A stretch of 64,000 bases of DNA from an uncultured Oxalobacter sp. (GCA_934277985.1 CAKQWF010000001.1:124001-188000), one strand, 5' to 3'. Positions 1 through 9,948 are shown, counted from the first letter of the stretch. The notes: a model not told the origin generated them from the letters alone. Numbers and translations: made by a program.

Positions 1-292
1 CATGTGCAGCTTCTGCGGGATGGACGAACATGGCAGGAGTCCCGGTCGAAGCCAGTGTTGCCGCGATTTTGCGGCCAATATGGCCGGATTTGCCGATGCC
101 GGAGACGACCACGCGTCCCTTGCAGTTAAGGAGCAGCGAGACGGACTGGACGAAATGCACGGCATCTTCCTGGAGAAAACGTTTTCTGAGGGTTTCCAGT
201 GCGTGTGCCTCAATCTGAAGTGTATCGTCCGCGAGTTTGAGCAGGCGATCCGTATCGATGGACGGTTTGTTTTGGGTGACTTCTTTGTTCAT
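1..292 (-). CDS. kdsD: Arabinose-5-phosphate isomerase KdsD, N-terminal part (runs off window)
   Basis: KdsD converts ribulose-5-phosphate to arabinose-5-phosphate, the first step towards KDO for lipopolysaccharide. Reading leftwards from the ATG at 292-290, 97 codons are visible. They include VVVSGIGKSGHIGRK and AATLASTGTPAMFVHPAEA, the sugar-isomerase (SIS) core with the Ser/Lys-rich sugar-phosphate loop typical of the KdsD/GutQ family. The C-terminal part of the SIS domain and the CBS pair lie outside the window. The gene is divergent from a KefB-type antiporter at 579, an arrangement common in betaproteobacterial kds/lpt clusters. GutQ is the paralogous alternative; the biosynthetic KdsD is favoured by this context. 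Confidence 0.85.
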   Translation of the reverse strand, partial: MNKEVTQNKPSIDTDRLLKLADDTLQIEAHALETLRKRFLQEDAVHFVQSVSLLLNCKGRVVVSGIGKSGHIGRKIAATLASTGTPAMFVHPAEAAH

Positions 293-578
293 GATGAAAG
301 TATAAACGAATTATCCGGGCATGAATCCTGCTTGTACGGCAAAATGATATGCCGGAAATTCAGGCATGTCTGTCGTATGGGGTATTTTACCGATGTTTGC
401 CGGTGGCGCGGATGTAACACTTCGTCACAAATGGGGAACATCGGGCAAAGACGAATTTGGATACAATAGCATCTGCATAAACGGGTATGTCCATGGGAAC
501 GTATGATGTAAAAGTGCGTTCCGCATAAAAGCGGACGGTCGTTTTTGTCTGTTAAATAAAGCGCAGTTATTCCATTTC
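293..578. other. Divergent intergenic region kdsD / antiporter
   Basis: There is no convincing gene in these 286 bases. A TACAAT -10-like hexamer lies at 462-467, about 110 bases before the antiporter start, but no good -35 accompanies it. A weak hairpin (TCCGC/GCGGA arms around ataaaa) followed by a T-run lies near 510-536. Promoters for both flanking genes are expected here but cannot be placed firmly. Confidence 0.4.
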
Positions 579-2564
579 ATGCAATCATCCCTAGAATTTG
601 TTTTGCTGATGCTGGGCGCCGCCGTGATCGGCGTGGTCATTTTCCGCTATCTTCAGCTGCCTTCGATTCTGGGGTATCTTGCCGTCGGTGTCGCAATTGG
701 TCCGCATTCGACAGGGCTGGTCAGCGATACGCAATCTCTTGAAGGGCTGGCCGAATTCGGGGTGGTTTTCCTGATGTTTACCGTCGGGCTGGAATTTTCC
801 CTGTCACAGTTGCTGGCCATGCGCAAAATCGTTTTCGGGCTGGGACTGGCTCAGGTATCGATTTCGATGGTGGGTTCCATCATTTTAACGTTTGCCATCG
901 TTTTCGTTTTGCCGCAGCTGGGAACGACGACATGGCAGGCGGCACTGGCTCTGGGGGGCGCATGGGCGATGTCTTCGACGGCGATCGTATCGAAGATGCT
1001 CGCGGAACGCATGGAACTTGAAACGGATTACGGGCGCCGTGTCATCGGCATTCTCCTGTTTCAGGATCTGGCGGTCGTGTTGCTGCTCATCATCGTGCCG
1101 ACGCTGGCGCATGGAACCGGCGATATTTTGCTGATCATCGGTATGGCGCTGGGCAAGACTGCGGTGGTGCTGGTGCTTTTGCTGTTTGTCGGCAAAAAGT
1201 TCATGAACAAGTGGCTCGAGATCGTGGCAAGGCGCAATTCTCAGGAATTGTTCATGCTGAACCTGCTTCTGATGACGCTGGGTGCGGCATGGATCACGGA
1301 ACAGGCAGGCCTTTCCATGGAACTCGGCGCTTTCATCGCCGGTATGCTGATTTCCGAGACGCGTTACAAAAACGAAGTGGATGTCGATATCAAGTCGTTC
1401 CGTGACGTATTGCTTGGCCTTTTCTTCATCACGATCGGCATGATGCTCGATATGAGTCTGGTACTCCACTACTGGTGGTTTGTCCTGCTCATTATCGTTT
1501 CCGCGTTCTTGTACAAGTTTGCGCTGGCTGCATGGCTGACGCGCCTGTTCGGCGCGTCGCGCGGGGTCAGTCTCAAAACCGGGTTGGCACTGGCTCAGGC
1601 GGGTGAATTCAGTTTCGTTCTGGTCAACCAGATATCCGGACTGCAAATGGTGGAACCATGGGTCGTGCAGGTTACGATGGCATCCATGGTGTTGTCGATG
1701 CTGGCGGCTCCGTTCATCATTCTCAATGCCGACAAGATCGTCATGCGTTTTTCGGCCAATGAATGGATACAGCAATCGCTGGAACTTACGAAAATCGCCA
1801 GCAGTTCGATGGCATTGCAGCGGCATGTCATTCTCGCCGGTTTCGGCAGAACCGGACAGAATATCGCGACCTTGCTCGAAGAAGAGCAGGTGCCTTATCG
1901 CGCACTCGATCTGGATCTGGAGAGAGTCAGGAAAGCGGAGGCTGCCGGTGCCAATGTGTCCTATGCCGACGCGACGCGCAGGGAAAGTCTGGTTGCGGCC
2001 GGTATTCACCGGGCCTCTTCCCTGATCATCACGTTCGCCAATATCCATGCGGCTTTGCGGGTGCTTTATTACGCCAAGGAACTGGCGCCGAATTTGCCGG
2101 TGATCGTGCGCAGTTACGATGATTCCGATTTCGACAAGCTCAAGGCAGCCGGGGCCGATGAAGTGGTTCCGGAAGTCATCGAAAGCAGTCTGGTACTGAC
2201 ATCACACGCTTTCATGGTATACGGTATTCCGACAAAACGTATCGTCAAACGCGCACAGGCTGCCAGAGCGTCGCGTTATGCCAGACTGAGGGAATATTTC
2301 CACGGTGAAACCGATGCCGTGCCGACGGATACCGAATCATACTGGCGCCTGCATGCCTTGCGTTTGCCTGCCGGTGCATCGGCGATCGGCAAGACCGTCG
2401 GCGAGCTGGATTTGCCGGCGAACCATGTCGAGATTACCGCTATCCGGCGAGGTACGGAGAAACTGACCGTAAAAGACGATCTGGTGTTTTGTGAAAACGA
2501 TGTGCTGGTATTGCGAGGGACATCCGAAGGTATCGCGATCGTCGAGGATTTATTGCTGAAATGA
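579..2564 (+). CDS. KefB-type monovalent cation:proton antiporter (CPA2 family)
   Basis: The 661-residue protein has the full CPA2 layout. A Na+/H+ exchanger membrane domain covers roughly residues 5-380 (many hydrophobic segments, with FLMFTVGLEFSL and LGAFIAGMLISET). A TrkA-N/RCK nucleotide-binding domain follows from about 410 (VILAGFGRTGQNIATLLEE, a Rossmann glycine motif), and a TrkA-C domain ends the protein (about 575-655, LRLPAGASAIGKTVGEL). Family members exchange K+ or Na+ for H+ across the inner membrane, gated by ligand binding to the RCK domain. The start ATG at 579 begins directly with the first membrane segment. Whether it is glutathione-gated like KefB/KefC cannot be judged from sequence. 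The gene is divergent from kdsD and convergent with uvrA. Confidence 0.85.
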   Translation: MQSSLEFVLLMLGAAVIGVVIFRYLQLPSILGYLAVGVAIGPHSTGLVSDTQSLEGLAEFGVVFLMFTVGLEFSLSQLLAMRKIVFGLGLAQVSISMVGSIILTFAIVFVLPQLGTTTWQAALALGGAWAMSSTAIVSKMLAERMELETDYGRRVIGILLFQDLAVVLLLIIVPTLAHGTGDILLIIGMALGKTAVVLVLLLFVGKKFMNKWLEIVARRNSQELFMLNLLLMTLGAAWITEQAGLSMELGAFIAGMLISETRYKNEVDVDIKSFRDVLLGLFFITIGMMLDMSLVLHYWWFVLLIIVSAFLYKFALAAWLTRLFGASRGVSLKTGLALAQAGEFSFVLVNQISGLQMVEPWVVQVTMASMVLSMLAAPFIILNADKIVMRFSANEWIQQSLELTKIASSSMALQRHVILAGFGRTGQNIATLLEEEQVPYRALDLDLERVRKAEAAGANVSYADATRRESLVAAGIHRASSLIITFANIHAALRVLYYAKELAPNLPVIVRSYDDSDFDKLKAAGADEVVPEVIESSLVLTSHAFMVYGIPTKRIVKRAQAARASRYARLREYFHGETDAVPTDTESYWRLHALRLPAGASAIGKTVGELDLPANHVEITAIRRGTEKLTVKDDLVFCENDVLVLRGTSEGIAIVEDLLLK

Positions 2565-2566
2565 TG

Positions 2567-2604
2567 TGCATGACCGGCCTTTTTTTCGGTGCGCCGGTCA
2601 TGCA
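2567..2604. terminator. Hairpin between convergent antiporter and uvrA genes
   Basis: A perfect 12-bp inverted repeat, TGCATGACCGGC (2567-2578) and GCCGGTCATGCA (2593-2604), starts two bases after the antiporter stop and ends before the uvrA stop. The 14-base loop contains a run of seven T. No T-run follows either arm, so it is not a textbook intrinsic terminator, although its position suggests a transcript end for both genes. Confidence 0.5.
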
Positions 2605-2615
2605 GGGTATGTGAC

Positions 2616-5489
2616 TTATGGTTTTTTGCGCGGTTTGAGCATGCCGTTCAAATAGCGTCCGGTTATGCTGGCGGATTTGCGTGCGATTTCTTCCGGTGTT
2701 CCGGTAGCGATGATTCTGCCGCCGCCCGCGCCGCCTTCCGGCCCTAGATCGACTATCCAGTCGGCGGTCTTGATGACATCGAGATTGTGTTCGATGACGA
2801 CGACGGTATTGCCCTGGTCGCGCAGACGGTGAATGACTTTCAGCAGCATGTCGATATCCTGGAAATGCAGGCCGGTCGTCGGTTCGTCCAGAATATAGAG
2901 GGTACGTCCCGTATCCCGTTTCGACAGTTCCAGTGAGAGTTTGACGCGCTGTGCTTCGCCGCCAGAGAGTGTGGTGGCGCTCTGTCCCAGACGGATATAT
3001 CCCAGCCCGACGTCGAGCAGGGTTTGCAGCCGTCTCGCGATGGCTGGAACCGGCCGGAAGAATTCGAACGCTTCCTCGACGGTCATGTTCAGCACGTCGG
3101 AAATATTCTTGTCCTTGTAAGCGATTTCCAGCGTTTCGCGATTGTAGCGTTTGCCGTGGCAGACGTCGCAGGGGACGTACATGTCCGGCAGGAAATGCAT
3201 TTCCACCTTGATGACACCGTCGCCCTGACAGGATTCGCAGCGGCCTCCCTTGACGTTGAAAGAAAAACGTCCGGCGGTATAGCCTCTCTCGCGGGCTTGC
3301 GGAACACCGGCGAACAGTTCCCGGATCGGAGTGAAAAGACCGGTGTAAGTCGCCGGATTCGAACGCGGTGTCCGGCCGATCGGTGCCTGATTGACGGAAA
3401 TGACCTTGTCGAAATGTTCCAGTCCCTCGATCGCTTCGTAAGGTGCGGGCTCGGTTTGCGAACCGTACAGATGGTGGGAGACGGCTGCATAGAGTGTATC
3501 GTTGATAAGGGTCGATTTTCCCGATCCCGAAACGCCGGTCACGCAGGTCAGCAGGCCGACAGGGAGTTCCAACGTGACGTTTTTCAGATTGTTGCCGGAA
3601 GCGCCGCGGATGACCAGTTGCCGTTCCTTGTCGGGTTTGACCCGTTTCGACGGTACATCAATGGACAGTGTCCCGTTGAGATATTTTGCGGTCAGCGATT
3701 GTCCGGATTGCAGGATTTCCTCAGGTGAACCACTGGCCACGACGTTGCCGCCATGTACCCCGGCGCCTGGTCCCATATCGACGATGAAATCCGCCGTCCG
3801 GATGGCGTCTTCATCGTGTTCCACGACGATGACGGTATTGCCGATGTCGCGCAAGTGCTTGAGTGTGGCGATCAACCGGTCGTTGTCGCGCTGGTGCAAT
3901 CCGATAGACGGTTCGTCCAGCACATACATGACGCCGGTCAACCCGCTGCCGATCTGCGAGGCAAGACGGATACGCTGGGATTCGCCGCCGGAGAGCGTTT
4001 CCGCGCTGCGGTCCAGCGACAGATAGTCCAGACCGACATTGTTCAGGAAATGCAAACGCGAGACGATTTCGTTGATGATGCGTTTGGCGATGTCTTTTTT
4101 TGCGCCGGTCAGCGACAGATTTTCGAAATAGGTCAGTGCTTCGTCCAACGGCAGGCGGGTCAGTTCGTGAATGGCATGTTTTTGCTCGCCTTCGCCAACC
4201 ATGACGAAGCGTGCTTCGGTCCTGAGACGTGCGCCATGACATGCGGGGCAGGCACGTTCGTTGATGAGTTTGGCAAGGTCTTCACGAACTGCCATGGAAT
4301 CGGTTTCGCGATAGCGGCGTTCCAGATTGTTCAGGATGCCTTCAAAGCTGTGTTCGCGTATCCACGGACGGCCGTGGCTGTTCAGATAAGTGAACGGTAT
4401 TTTTTCTTTTCCGGAACCGTACAGTACGATATGACGGATATTTTCCGGCAGTTCTTCGTAAGGCGTATTGATATCGAAATGGTAGTGATCCGCCAGGTTT
4501 TGCAACATCTGGAAATAAAACGGATTGCGCCGGTCCCAGCCCTTGACTGCGCCTGCCGCCAGCGACAGGCCCGGAAAGAGGACGACACGTGCCGGGTCGA
4601 AAAATTCGATGTGTCCAAGACCGTCGCATTCAGGACATGCCCCCATCGGATTGTTGAACGAAAACAGTCTCGGTTCCAGTTCGTGCAGCGAGTAGCCGCA
4701 TTCAGGACAGGCGAACTGGTTGGAAAAAACCTGTTCTTCGCCGGTGTCCATATTGACGGCCAGCGCACGGCCTTCTGCGATGCGCAATGCTGTCTCGAAA
4801 CTTTCCGCCAGACGTTGCTTGATGTCCGGGGTGATTCTGACGCGGTCGACTACGACGTCGATGGTGTGTTTTTCGTTTTTTTTCAGTGCGGGCAATTCAT
4901 CCACATCGACGACGGTTGCCGGGCGGGTACCGCTTTTGACGCGGAAACGGATGAAACCCTGTGCCTGCATCTGTTCGAACAGATCGGCGTGTTCACCTTT
5001 GCGGTTTGCGACGACCGGTGCCAGAATCATCAGTCGCGTGCCTTCAGGCATGGCCAGAACCGTATCGACCATCTGGGATACGGACTGGGCGGTCAGCGGG
5101 TTTTCCGGATGCTGCGGACAATGCGGCGTGCCGACGCGGGCGAACAGCAGCCGCAGATAGTCGTAGATTTCGGTGACGGTGCCGATGGTCGATCGCGGAT
5201 TATGCGAAGTGGCTTTCTGATCGATGGCGATAGCCGGGGACAGGCCCTCGATCAGGTCCACATCCGGTTTTTCCATCAGTTGGAGAAACTGGCGTGCATA
5301 GGCAGAGAGTGATTCGACATAACGCCGCTGGCCTTCAGCATACAGGGTATCGAAAGCCAGCGATGATTTTCCGGACCCAGAGAGGCCGGTAATGACGATC
5401 AGTTTATTGCGCGGCAGGTCAATTGCGATATTTTTCAGATTGTGTGTTCTTGCGCCGCGGATAACGATTTTTTCTTGATTTTCCGACAT
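2616..5489 (-). CDS. uvrA: Excinuclease ABC subunit A
   Basis: UvrA is the damage-sensing ATPase of nucleotide excision repair and loads UvrB onto damaged DNA. At 957 residues it is full length. Two ABC ATPase modules are visible: Walker A at residues 35-42 (GLSGSGKS) and a second [10 protein letters not shown] in the C-terminal half, with [14 protein letters not shown] and [14 protein letters not shown] signatures followed by [10 protein letters not shown] and [10 protein letters not shown]. Zinc-binding cysteine pairs occur in CPECGYS...CPECDGLG and in CESCQGDG...[10 protein letters not shown]. The gene is divergent from ssb, as in E. coli, and the shared region carries a LexA-type box 31 bases upstream of the start, predicting SOS induction. 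Confidence 0.97.
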   Translation of the reverse strand: MSENQEKIVIRGARTHNLKNIAIDLPRNKLIVITGLSGSGKSSLAFDTLYAEGQRRYVESLSAYARQFLQLMEKPDVDLIEGLSPAIAIDQKATSHNPRSTIGTVTEIYDYLRLLFARVGTPHCPQHPENPLTAQSVSQMVDTVLAMPEGTRLMILAPVVANRKGEHADLFEQMQAQGFIRFRVKSGTRPATVVDVDELPALKKNEKHTIDVVVDRVRITPDIKQRLAESFETALRIAEGRALAVNMDTGEEQVFSNQFACPECGYSLHELEPRLFSFNNPMGACPECDGLGHIEFFDPARVVLFPGLSLAAGAVKGWDRRNPFYFQMLQNLADHYHFDINTPYEELPENIRHIVLYGSGKEKIPFTYLNSHGRPWIREHSFEGILNNLERRYRETDSMAVREDLAKLINERACPACHGARLRTEARFVMVGEGEQKHAIHELTRLPLDEALTYFENLSLTGAKKDIAKRIINEIVSRLHFLNNVGLDYLSLDRSAETLSGGESQRIRLASQIGSGLTGVMYVLDEPSIGLHQRDNDRLIATLKHLRDIGNTVIVVEHDEDAIRTADFIVDMGPGAGVHGGNVVASGSPEEILQSGQSLTAKYLNGTLSIDVPSKRVKPDKERQLVIRGASGNNLKNVTLELPVGLLTCVTGVSGSGKSTLINDTLYAAVSHHLYGSQTEPAPYEAIEGLEHFDKVISVNQAPIGRTPRSNPATYTGLFTPIRELFAGVPQARERGYTAGRFSFNVKGGRCESCQGDGVIKVEMHFLPDMYVPCDVCHGKRYNRETLEIAYKDKNISDVLNMTVEEAFEFFRPVPAIARRLQTLLDVGLGYIRLGQSATTLSGGEAQRVKLSLELSKRDTGRTLYILDEPTTGLHFQDIDMLLKVIHRLRDQGNTVVVIEHNLDVIKTADWIVDLGPEGGAGGGRIIATGTPEEIARKSASITGRYLNGMLKPRKKP

Positions 5490-5520
5490 TGAAAAAGCAG
5501 TCCCGTTAATGAATGGCAGA

Positions 5521-5536
5521 CTGTGAATGCATACAG
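5521..5536. promoter_or_regulatory. LexA/SOS box upstream of uvrA
   Basis: The sequence CTGT-GAATGCAT-ACAG matches the LexA consensus core CTGT-N8-ACAG exactly. It lies 31 bases upstream of the uvrA start in the uvrA/ssb divergent region, where E. coli also has a LexA site. LexA binding here is inferred from motif and position. Confidence 0.75.
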
Positions 5537-5644
5537 GTCAATCCATTATCATAACGTATTTGACAGTCTTTCACAGAGAGCTCGTATCCTGTGCACGATG
5601 GCAGGAATGTCGCTGATTTTTGCGTCTGGTCGCCGACTGTGTCA

Positions 5645-5650
5645 TATAAT
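5645..5650 (+). promoter_or_regulatory. -10 element of the ssb promoter
   Basis: A perfect TATAAT lies 47 bases upstream of the ssb ATG. The -35 is weak: the best match is TTGCGT at 5620-5625, with a long 19-base spacer. A separate TTGACA at 5560-5565 has only a poor -10 (TATCCT at 5585-5590). At least one ssb promoter is expected here. Confidence 0.5.
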
Positions 5651-5697
5651 GCAGTTTTGTTTACATTATCACCATTCATTCCCATCAGGAGAGAGTC

Positions 5698-6162
5698 ATG
5701 GCATCGATCAACAAGGTCATTATCGTCGGCAATCTCGGCCGCGATCCGGAAAACCGATATATGCCGAGCGGCGAACAGGTTACCAGTATTGCGGTTGCCA
5801 CGACTGATCGCTGGCGCGACAAGGCGACCGGTGACATGAAGGAACAGACCGAATGGCACCGCATTTCCTTTTTCGGCAAACTTGCCGAAATCGCCGGCCA
5901 GTATCTGAAGAAGGGATCGCAGGTTTATGTCGAAGGGCGTATCCGGACACGCAAATATACTGACCGCGAAGGAATCGAACGTTATGCTACCGAAATTATC
6001 GGGGATACCATGCAGATGCTGGGCAGCCGTCAGGGTGCCGGTGATCCGCCGGAAGATCGTGGTTACCAGCCCGCCGCTCGTCAGACCCAGGGTAATGCCG
6101 CCCGCCAGCCCGCAAGCCGTGCGCCGGGATTGTCAGACATGGATGACGATATTCCGTTCTGA
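5698..6162 (+). CDS. ssb: Single-stranded DNA-binding protein
   Basis: SSB coats single-stranded DNA during replication, repair and recombination. The 154-residue protein starts [18 protein letters not shown], the canonical OB-fold opening, and the OB fold runs to about residue 110. A Gln/Arg/Pro-rich flexible linker follows, then the acidic C-terminal tip MDDDIPF that docks partner proteins. GGAGAGAG just before the ATG is a good ribosome binding site. It is transcribed divergently from uvrA and ends at a strong terminator. Confidence 0.97.
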   Translation: MASINKVIIVGNLGRDPENRYMPSGEQVTSIAVATTDRWRDKATGDMKEQTEWHRISFFGKLAEIAGQYLKKGSQVYVEGRIRTRKYTDREGIERYATEIIGDTMQMLGSRQGAGDPPEDRGYQPAARQTQGNAARQPASRAPGLSDMDDDIPF

Positions 6163-6184
6163 AAACGAAGTGAAAACGCAATGA

Positions 6185-6215
6185 GCCGGCTTCGGGTTCC
6201 CGAGCCGGCCTTTTT
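6185..6215 (+). terminator. Rho-independent terminator after ssb
   Basis: A GC-rich stem (GCCGGCT and CGGG pairing with CCCG and AGCCGGC, loop of two T, one bulged T) is followed by five T at 6211-6215. It lies 22 bases past the ssb stop and before the next real start, so the downstream MFS gene needs its own promoter. Confidence 0.85.
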
Positions 6216-6270
6216 GTTGTCTGTCTGGAATGTGCGGTATCGGCCGGTAAGCCGCTTTTTCACTACAGTT

Positions 6271-7461
6271 ATGGGTATGAAAATCAGGATAACCCCTTTC
6301 GCATGGGTCTGTTTCTCGATGTGCGTCGGCGTGATGGGAACGGCACTTATCAGTCCATTGTATGCGTTGTACAAGCAGGGGTGGCAACTGTCCAACAGTG
6401 ATGTTACGCTGGTTTACACGGCGTATATGGGAGGTGCTTTTTTCGGATTGATGTGTCTGGGGCGTTTGCCGGACAAGATGGGTTTTTTGTCCGTCATGAA
6501 AAAAGGACTGATGCTCATGGGGATCGGGACGCTGGCAAGCATGCTGGCCAGTAATGTCCTGATACTCGATGGCGGGCGTTTTATGGTCGGAATCGCGTCG
6601 AGTATGTTGACGACGAGTGCTTCTGTCGGTCTGGTTCAGCTTTCGGTGAAAAACGGGAACCTCCAGCGTGCCGCGACGATCACCAGTCTGTTGATCGCTT
6701 TCGGCTTCGGGCTGGGGCCGCTGGTCGGCGGTATCATGGGGCAGTGGCTGCCTTCCCCACTGAGGACGACTTATATACCGACCTTGTTGCTCGGGCTGTT
6801 TGCCGTCGTTGCACTGGGCCGTCTCGATATCGAAGATGGTCGGAAAGGAAGACCGGATTTTCGCGATTTTCTTCCGAAACTGGTATGGGCGGACCGGCCG
6901 CGCTCACTGGTTTTCTTTTTGTCGAGTTTGTGTGCCTTTATCGCATTCGGCATATTCGGTTTGTATGCGTCGATGGTGCCGGTTTTCCTGCGTGACATGT
7001 TGCCCTGGCATGGCCCGTTCGTAAGCGGGACGTCAATCGCCATGATCCTGTTTCTGTCCGCCGGTGTGCAATTGTTTGCCGGCCGACTGCCGACACGGTG
7101 GAGCGGTTTTGCCGGCTTGCTGCTTCTGGCGTCCGGGCTGGCGCTGTTGCTTTCCGATATGTGGTTGCATTCTGTACCGGTATTCATACTGAGTGTGCTG
7201 GTCACTGCGACCGGACATGGTATGTCGACCCTGGCGGGTATCACGATGGTCAACCGGCTGGCCGATACGCATAACCGTTCCGGCATGATTTCGACTTATC
7301 TGATGATCGGGTATATCGGCAGTATGCTGCCCTTGCTTTTGATGGGCTGGATGGCCGACCGTTGGGGTATGGACTGTGCATTGACCGTGTTTTGTTCGTT
7401 CATGATGGCGCTATGCGTGACTGTTGCCGTCAGTTTTTTCCGTCATCCCGGAGTGCGCTAG
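6271..7461 (+). CDS. MFS transporter
   Basis: A major facilitator superfamily carrier of about 396 residues, almost entirely hydrophobic with around 12 likely membrane segments. The motif-A region after the second segment reads GRLPDKMGFLSVMKK, and the fourth/fifth-segment region has GFGLGPLVGGIMGQWL. The open frame extends upstream to 6181, but that lies inside the ssb terminator, so the start is placed at 6271 (or 6277, MKIRITPFAW). Neither has a clear ribosome binding site. The substrate cannot be told from sequence; drug or small-metabolite export is a generic guess. It is convergent with the MFS gene at 7496-8668. Confidence 0.75.
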   Translation: MGMKIRITPFAWVCFSMCVGVMGTALISPLYALYKQGWQLSNSDVTLVYTAYMGGAFFGLMCLGRLPDKMGFLSVMKKGLMLMGIGTLASMLASNVLILDGGRFMVGIASSMLTTSASVGLVQLSVKNGNLQRAATITSLLIAFGFGLGPLVGGIMGQWLPSPLRTTYIPTLLLGLFAVVALGRLDIEDGRKGRPDFRDFLPKLVWADRPRSLVFFLSSLCAFIAFGIFGLYASMVPVFLRDMLPWHGPFVSGTSIAMILFLSAGVQLFAGRLPTRWSGFAGLLLLASGLALLLSDMWLHSVPVFILSVLVTATGHGMSTLAGITMVNRLADTHNRSGMISTYLMIGYIGSMLPLLLMGWMADRWGMDCALTVFCSFMMALCVTVAVSFFRHPGVR

Positions 7462-7479
7462 CTGGATGGATCGGTTGCC

Positions 7480-7506
7480 CTGTCCCGGGGACAGTTCATT
7501 TTTTCT
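7480..7506 (+). terminator. Terminator between convergent MFS genes
   Basis: CTGTCC (7480-7485) and GGACAG (7489-7494) form a compact hairpin with a three-base loop, followed by a T-rich stretch to 7506. It lies just past the stop of the plus-strand MFS gene and overlaps the stop of the minus-strand one. Confidence 0.55.
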
Positions 7507-8668
7507 GCAAGCCGGTAATGATCCGTTTTCCGGCCAGCCAGACCACCAGGGCAAAAATACCTGTGGCGCACAGTGCCATACTGAAGCTGCCGGTGTATTC
7601 CCTGACGGTACCCAGTACCAGGGTCAGCATGACGTTGGCGATATTGGCGATCATGTTCATGAATCCGGCGGCGGTAGCCAGATAAACCGGCGACATGACA
7701 CTGCCTGTCAGGCTGAAGATGGAGCCGTAATTGGAACCGCCGAGAATGGCGAGCAATATGCCGACTGCCAGCCCGATGCCTGGATGACCGGTCAATCCCA
7801 GTACGATATAGAGAATGCCGATTGCCAAAACGGCGGTGTTGGTGATCCAGCTGCGTGAAAACCAGCGCAATAATGTGCTGCCGTAGGCACGGCCCAGTGT
7901 GCCGGCCAGCAGAACGAAACCGGTAGCCAGACTCCATGTCATGGCTGTGCTGGTTTCATCCATATCTGCCAGAATGGACGGGAGCCATTGGCCGAGATTG
8001 TTCAATGTGCCGTAAGACAAACCGTGGAACATGCCAAGCGCCCAGATCGGAACGGAGGTAGAAACGGTACGGAGTGCCTGAAGCAGGTTGCCCAGCGAAC
8101 CGGATGATGTGCTGGCGTTTTTACGGATATGGGCCGGCAGGAACAGTGACAAAACGGTAACGGTTACAGCCAGTGCAGCCGGGATGAGATAAGAGAAACG
8201 CCATGCCTGATCGCCGAGATAGGGCAGTGTGACGAAGGGCAGCATGGTGCCCAGACAGAAAGCGGCGCCTTGTATGCCTTGTGCCTGTGCGACTTTTTCG
8301 GGAGGGGCCAGCATGCCGGTCACCTTGACGCCTGCCAGAAACAGGGTGCCGGAACTCAATCCGGCCATGAAACGCAATCCGGTCGCGAGCATCGGGTTGT
8401 CTGGGGCGACAAATGGCAGGCAATTGGCGACGACAGCAATGGCGATGGCGATCAGAAAGCCACGGTATACGCCGATTTTGTCGAGAATCAGGCCGGCCGG
8501 AAGCTGGACCAGGCTGTGTGACCAGAGCAGGCCGCTCAAAAAGAGGGAAAGGCCGGCATAACCGATACCGAACAGGGACATGAATTGCGTGCTGAGCGGC
8601 GCGACACTCATGAAAAAATATCCTGCGCTGATACTGATGATGGCGGGAAACCAGATGATCGAAAACAT
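7496..8668 (-). CDS. MFS transporter
   Basis: A second major facilitator carrier with about 12 hydrophobic segments. LVQLPAGLILDKIGVYRG is the family's motif A after the second segment, and RFMAGLSSGTLFLAGVK follows in the fourth-segment region. The frame is open up to 8971. The first membrane segment starts at the ATG at 8668 (MFSIIWFPAII), giving 390 residues, the usual family length. Upstream in-frame candidates are a TTG at 8743 and an ATG at 8821, but that stretch is AT-rich and promoter-like. The start is therefore uncertain. No substrate can be assigned; it does not show the OxlT oxalate:formate antiporter sequence I would recognise. Confidence 0.7.
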   Translation of the reverse strand: MFSIIWFPAIISISAGYFFMSVAPLSTQFMSLFGIGYAGLSLFLSGLLWSHSLVQLPAGLILDKIGVYRGFLIAIAIAVVANCLPFVAPDNPMLATGLRFMAGLSSGTLFLAGVKVTGMLAPPEKVAQAQGIQGAAFCLGTMLPFVTLPYLGDQAWRFSYLIPAALAVTVTVLSLFLPAHIRKNASTSSGSLGNLLQALRTVSTSVPIWALGMFHGLSYGTLNNLGQWLPSILADMDETSTAMTWSLATGFVLLAGTLGRAYGSTLLRWFSRSWITNTAVLAIGILYIVLGLTGHPGIGLAVGILLAILGGSNYGSIFSLTGSVMSPVYLATAAGFMNMIANIANVMLTLVLGTVREYTGSFSMALCATGIFALVVWLAGKRIITGLQKK

Positions 8669-8744
8669 GGTGTATGCGGTGTAACAGTAACTGGCCAGTA
8701 GCGAAAGGGCGACAAGCGTACAGGCTGGCTTTTCGTCTGGCAAT

Positions 8745-8762
8745 ATACCCAAGCACGGGTAT
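8745..8762. promoter_or_regulatory. Inverted repeat, possible operator of the MFS gene
   Basis: ATACCC and GGGTAT arms are separated by six bases (AAGCAC), 77 bases upstream of the preferred start at 8668. If translation started further upstream the repeat would be coding. No regulator gene lies adjacent. Confidence 0.3.
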
Positions 8763-9015
8763 GAACAAAAATACTTTTTTTGTTTTCGATTTATACGTTT
8801 TCTGAATAAATGTCGGAACATGACGGCAAAGTCGGTCGTATCGTACGGGGATTTGGTAACTGGGATATACTCGATCGGTGATGGCGGAAGGCAAGATGCC
8901 GTTTTTGCATGCCGGTATTTTCGGATACCGCGTTGAGGGGGTTGAACCATGCTGACGATAATGTCTGGCATGCGACTGGCGAATGGATTTTGGACAACAT
9001 ATGGAACAGGGACAA

Positions 9016-9948
9016 ATGAAACCGCAGGACAAGAACCGGGCCGGTAGCTGGTGGCTGGCCTGTATGCGTTATTCAGGCAAGCACTGGTTCTATGCCGCTT
9101 TTCTTTTGCTCTCTTTGTTGACCATACAGGTACTGTTCATCCAGAGCCTGTTTCATCTCGTATCCGACGGTGTCGGACTGGCGATGCAATATGCGGTTGC
9201 AGGTGGTTTGGCGGGGTTCGCCGGGACTGCACTGGGCGCCGTCCCGGCACTGGTGCTGAAACGGTTGCCTGCCTATGTCGAGGATACCATGTTGGGTTTT
9301 GCAGCCGGCATGATGATGTCGGCCAGTGCGTTTTCGCTGATTTTGCCGGGACTTGACGCCGGGGCATCCATGACGGGGAACAAGGTTTACGGCGCCGGTA
9401 TTGTCGTTCTGGGCATGGCGCTGGGCGTTGTGTTGATGCTGAGTCTGGACAAATTCACGCCGCATGAGCATGAAACGATCGGATCGTTCGGCCCTGGCAA
9501 TGACCGTTTCAACAAGGTTTGGTTGTTTGTGTTCGCGATTTCACTGCACAATTTGCCGGAAGGCATGGCGATCGGTGTCGGATTCTCGCATGCCGATCTG
9601 GCGATCGGCTTGCCGTTGACGATCGCCATCGTGTTGCAGGATATTCCGGAAGGGCTTGCCGTCGCGCTGGCGTTGCGAAGTGCAGGTGTCAGCCGTTTGA
9701 AGGCCGTTCTGATTGCCGGTGCGTCCGGGCTGTTCGAGCCGCTGGGCTCGCTGTTGGGGATCGGTTTGTCCAGCGGTCTGGCGTTGTCGTATCCGATCGG
9801 GCTGGGATTCGCGGCAGGCGCCATGCTGTTTGTCGTGTCTCATGAGGTGATTCCGGAGACGCATCGCAACGGACATCAGACACCGGCGACAGTTGGATTG
9901 ATGGCGGGTTTTGCTCTCATGATGGTGCTGGATACGACATTGGGTTGA
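9016..9948 (+). CDS. ZIP family divalent metal transporter
   Basis: ZIP proteins import zinc and other divalent metals into the cytoplasm. The protein carries the diagnostic metal-site sequences HNLPEGMAIG and, one segment later, QDIPEGLAVA, the paired xxxPEG motifs of transmembrane helices 4 and 5. About eight hydrophobic segments and a short loop (DKFTPHEHET) fit the ZupT/GufA branch. ATGs occur in frame at 8983, 9001 and 9016; the last is chosen because CAGGGACAA just precedes it. An N-terminal extra membrane segment (about residues 20-45) precedes the core. It stands alone and is divergent from an MFS gene. A second zinc system (znu) lies at 58155-61255. Confidence 0.85.
   Translation: MKPQDKNRAGSWWLACMRYSGKHWFYAAFLLLSLLTIQVLFIQSLFHLVSDGVGLAMQYAVAGGLAGFAGTALGAVPALVLKRLPAYVEDTMLGFAAGMMMSASAFSLILPGLDAGASMTGNKVYGAGIVVLGMALGVVLMLSLDKFTPHEHETIGSFGPGNDRFNKVWLFVFAISLHNLPEGMAIGVGFSHADLAIGLPLTIAIVLQDIPEGLAVALALRSAGVSRLKAVLIAGASGLFEPLGSLLGIGLSSGLALSYPIGLGFAAGAMLFVVSHEVIPETHRNGHQTPATVGLMAGFALMMVLDTTLG

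Noticed and set aside
885..2048. Minus-strand 387-codon open frame over the antiporter gene
   Set aside because: It lies fully antisense to a well-supported CPA2 antiporter, and its translation is rich in His, Arg and Gln with no domain, the usual shadow pattern in this codon usage.
3753..5312. Plus-strand 519-codon open frame over uvrA
   Set aside because: It is antisense to uvrA; the composition is non-protein-like and no motif is present.
7496..8971. MFS carrier as the oxalate:formate antiporter OxlT
   Set aside because: Although the organism may be an Oxalobacter relative, the first membrane segments and loops do not match the OxlT sequence I recall, so no substrate is assigned.
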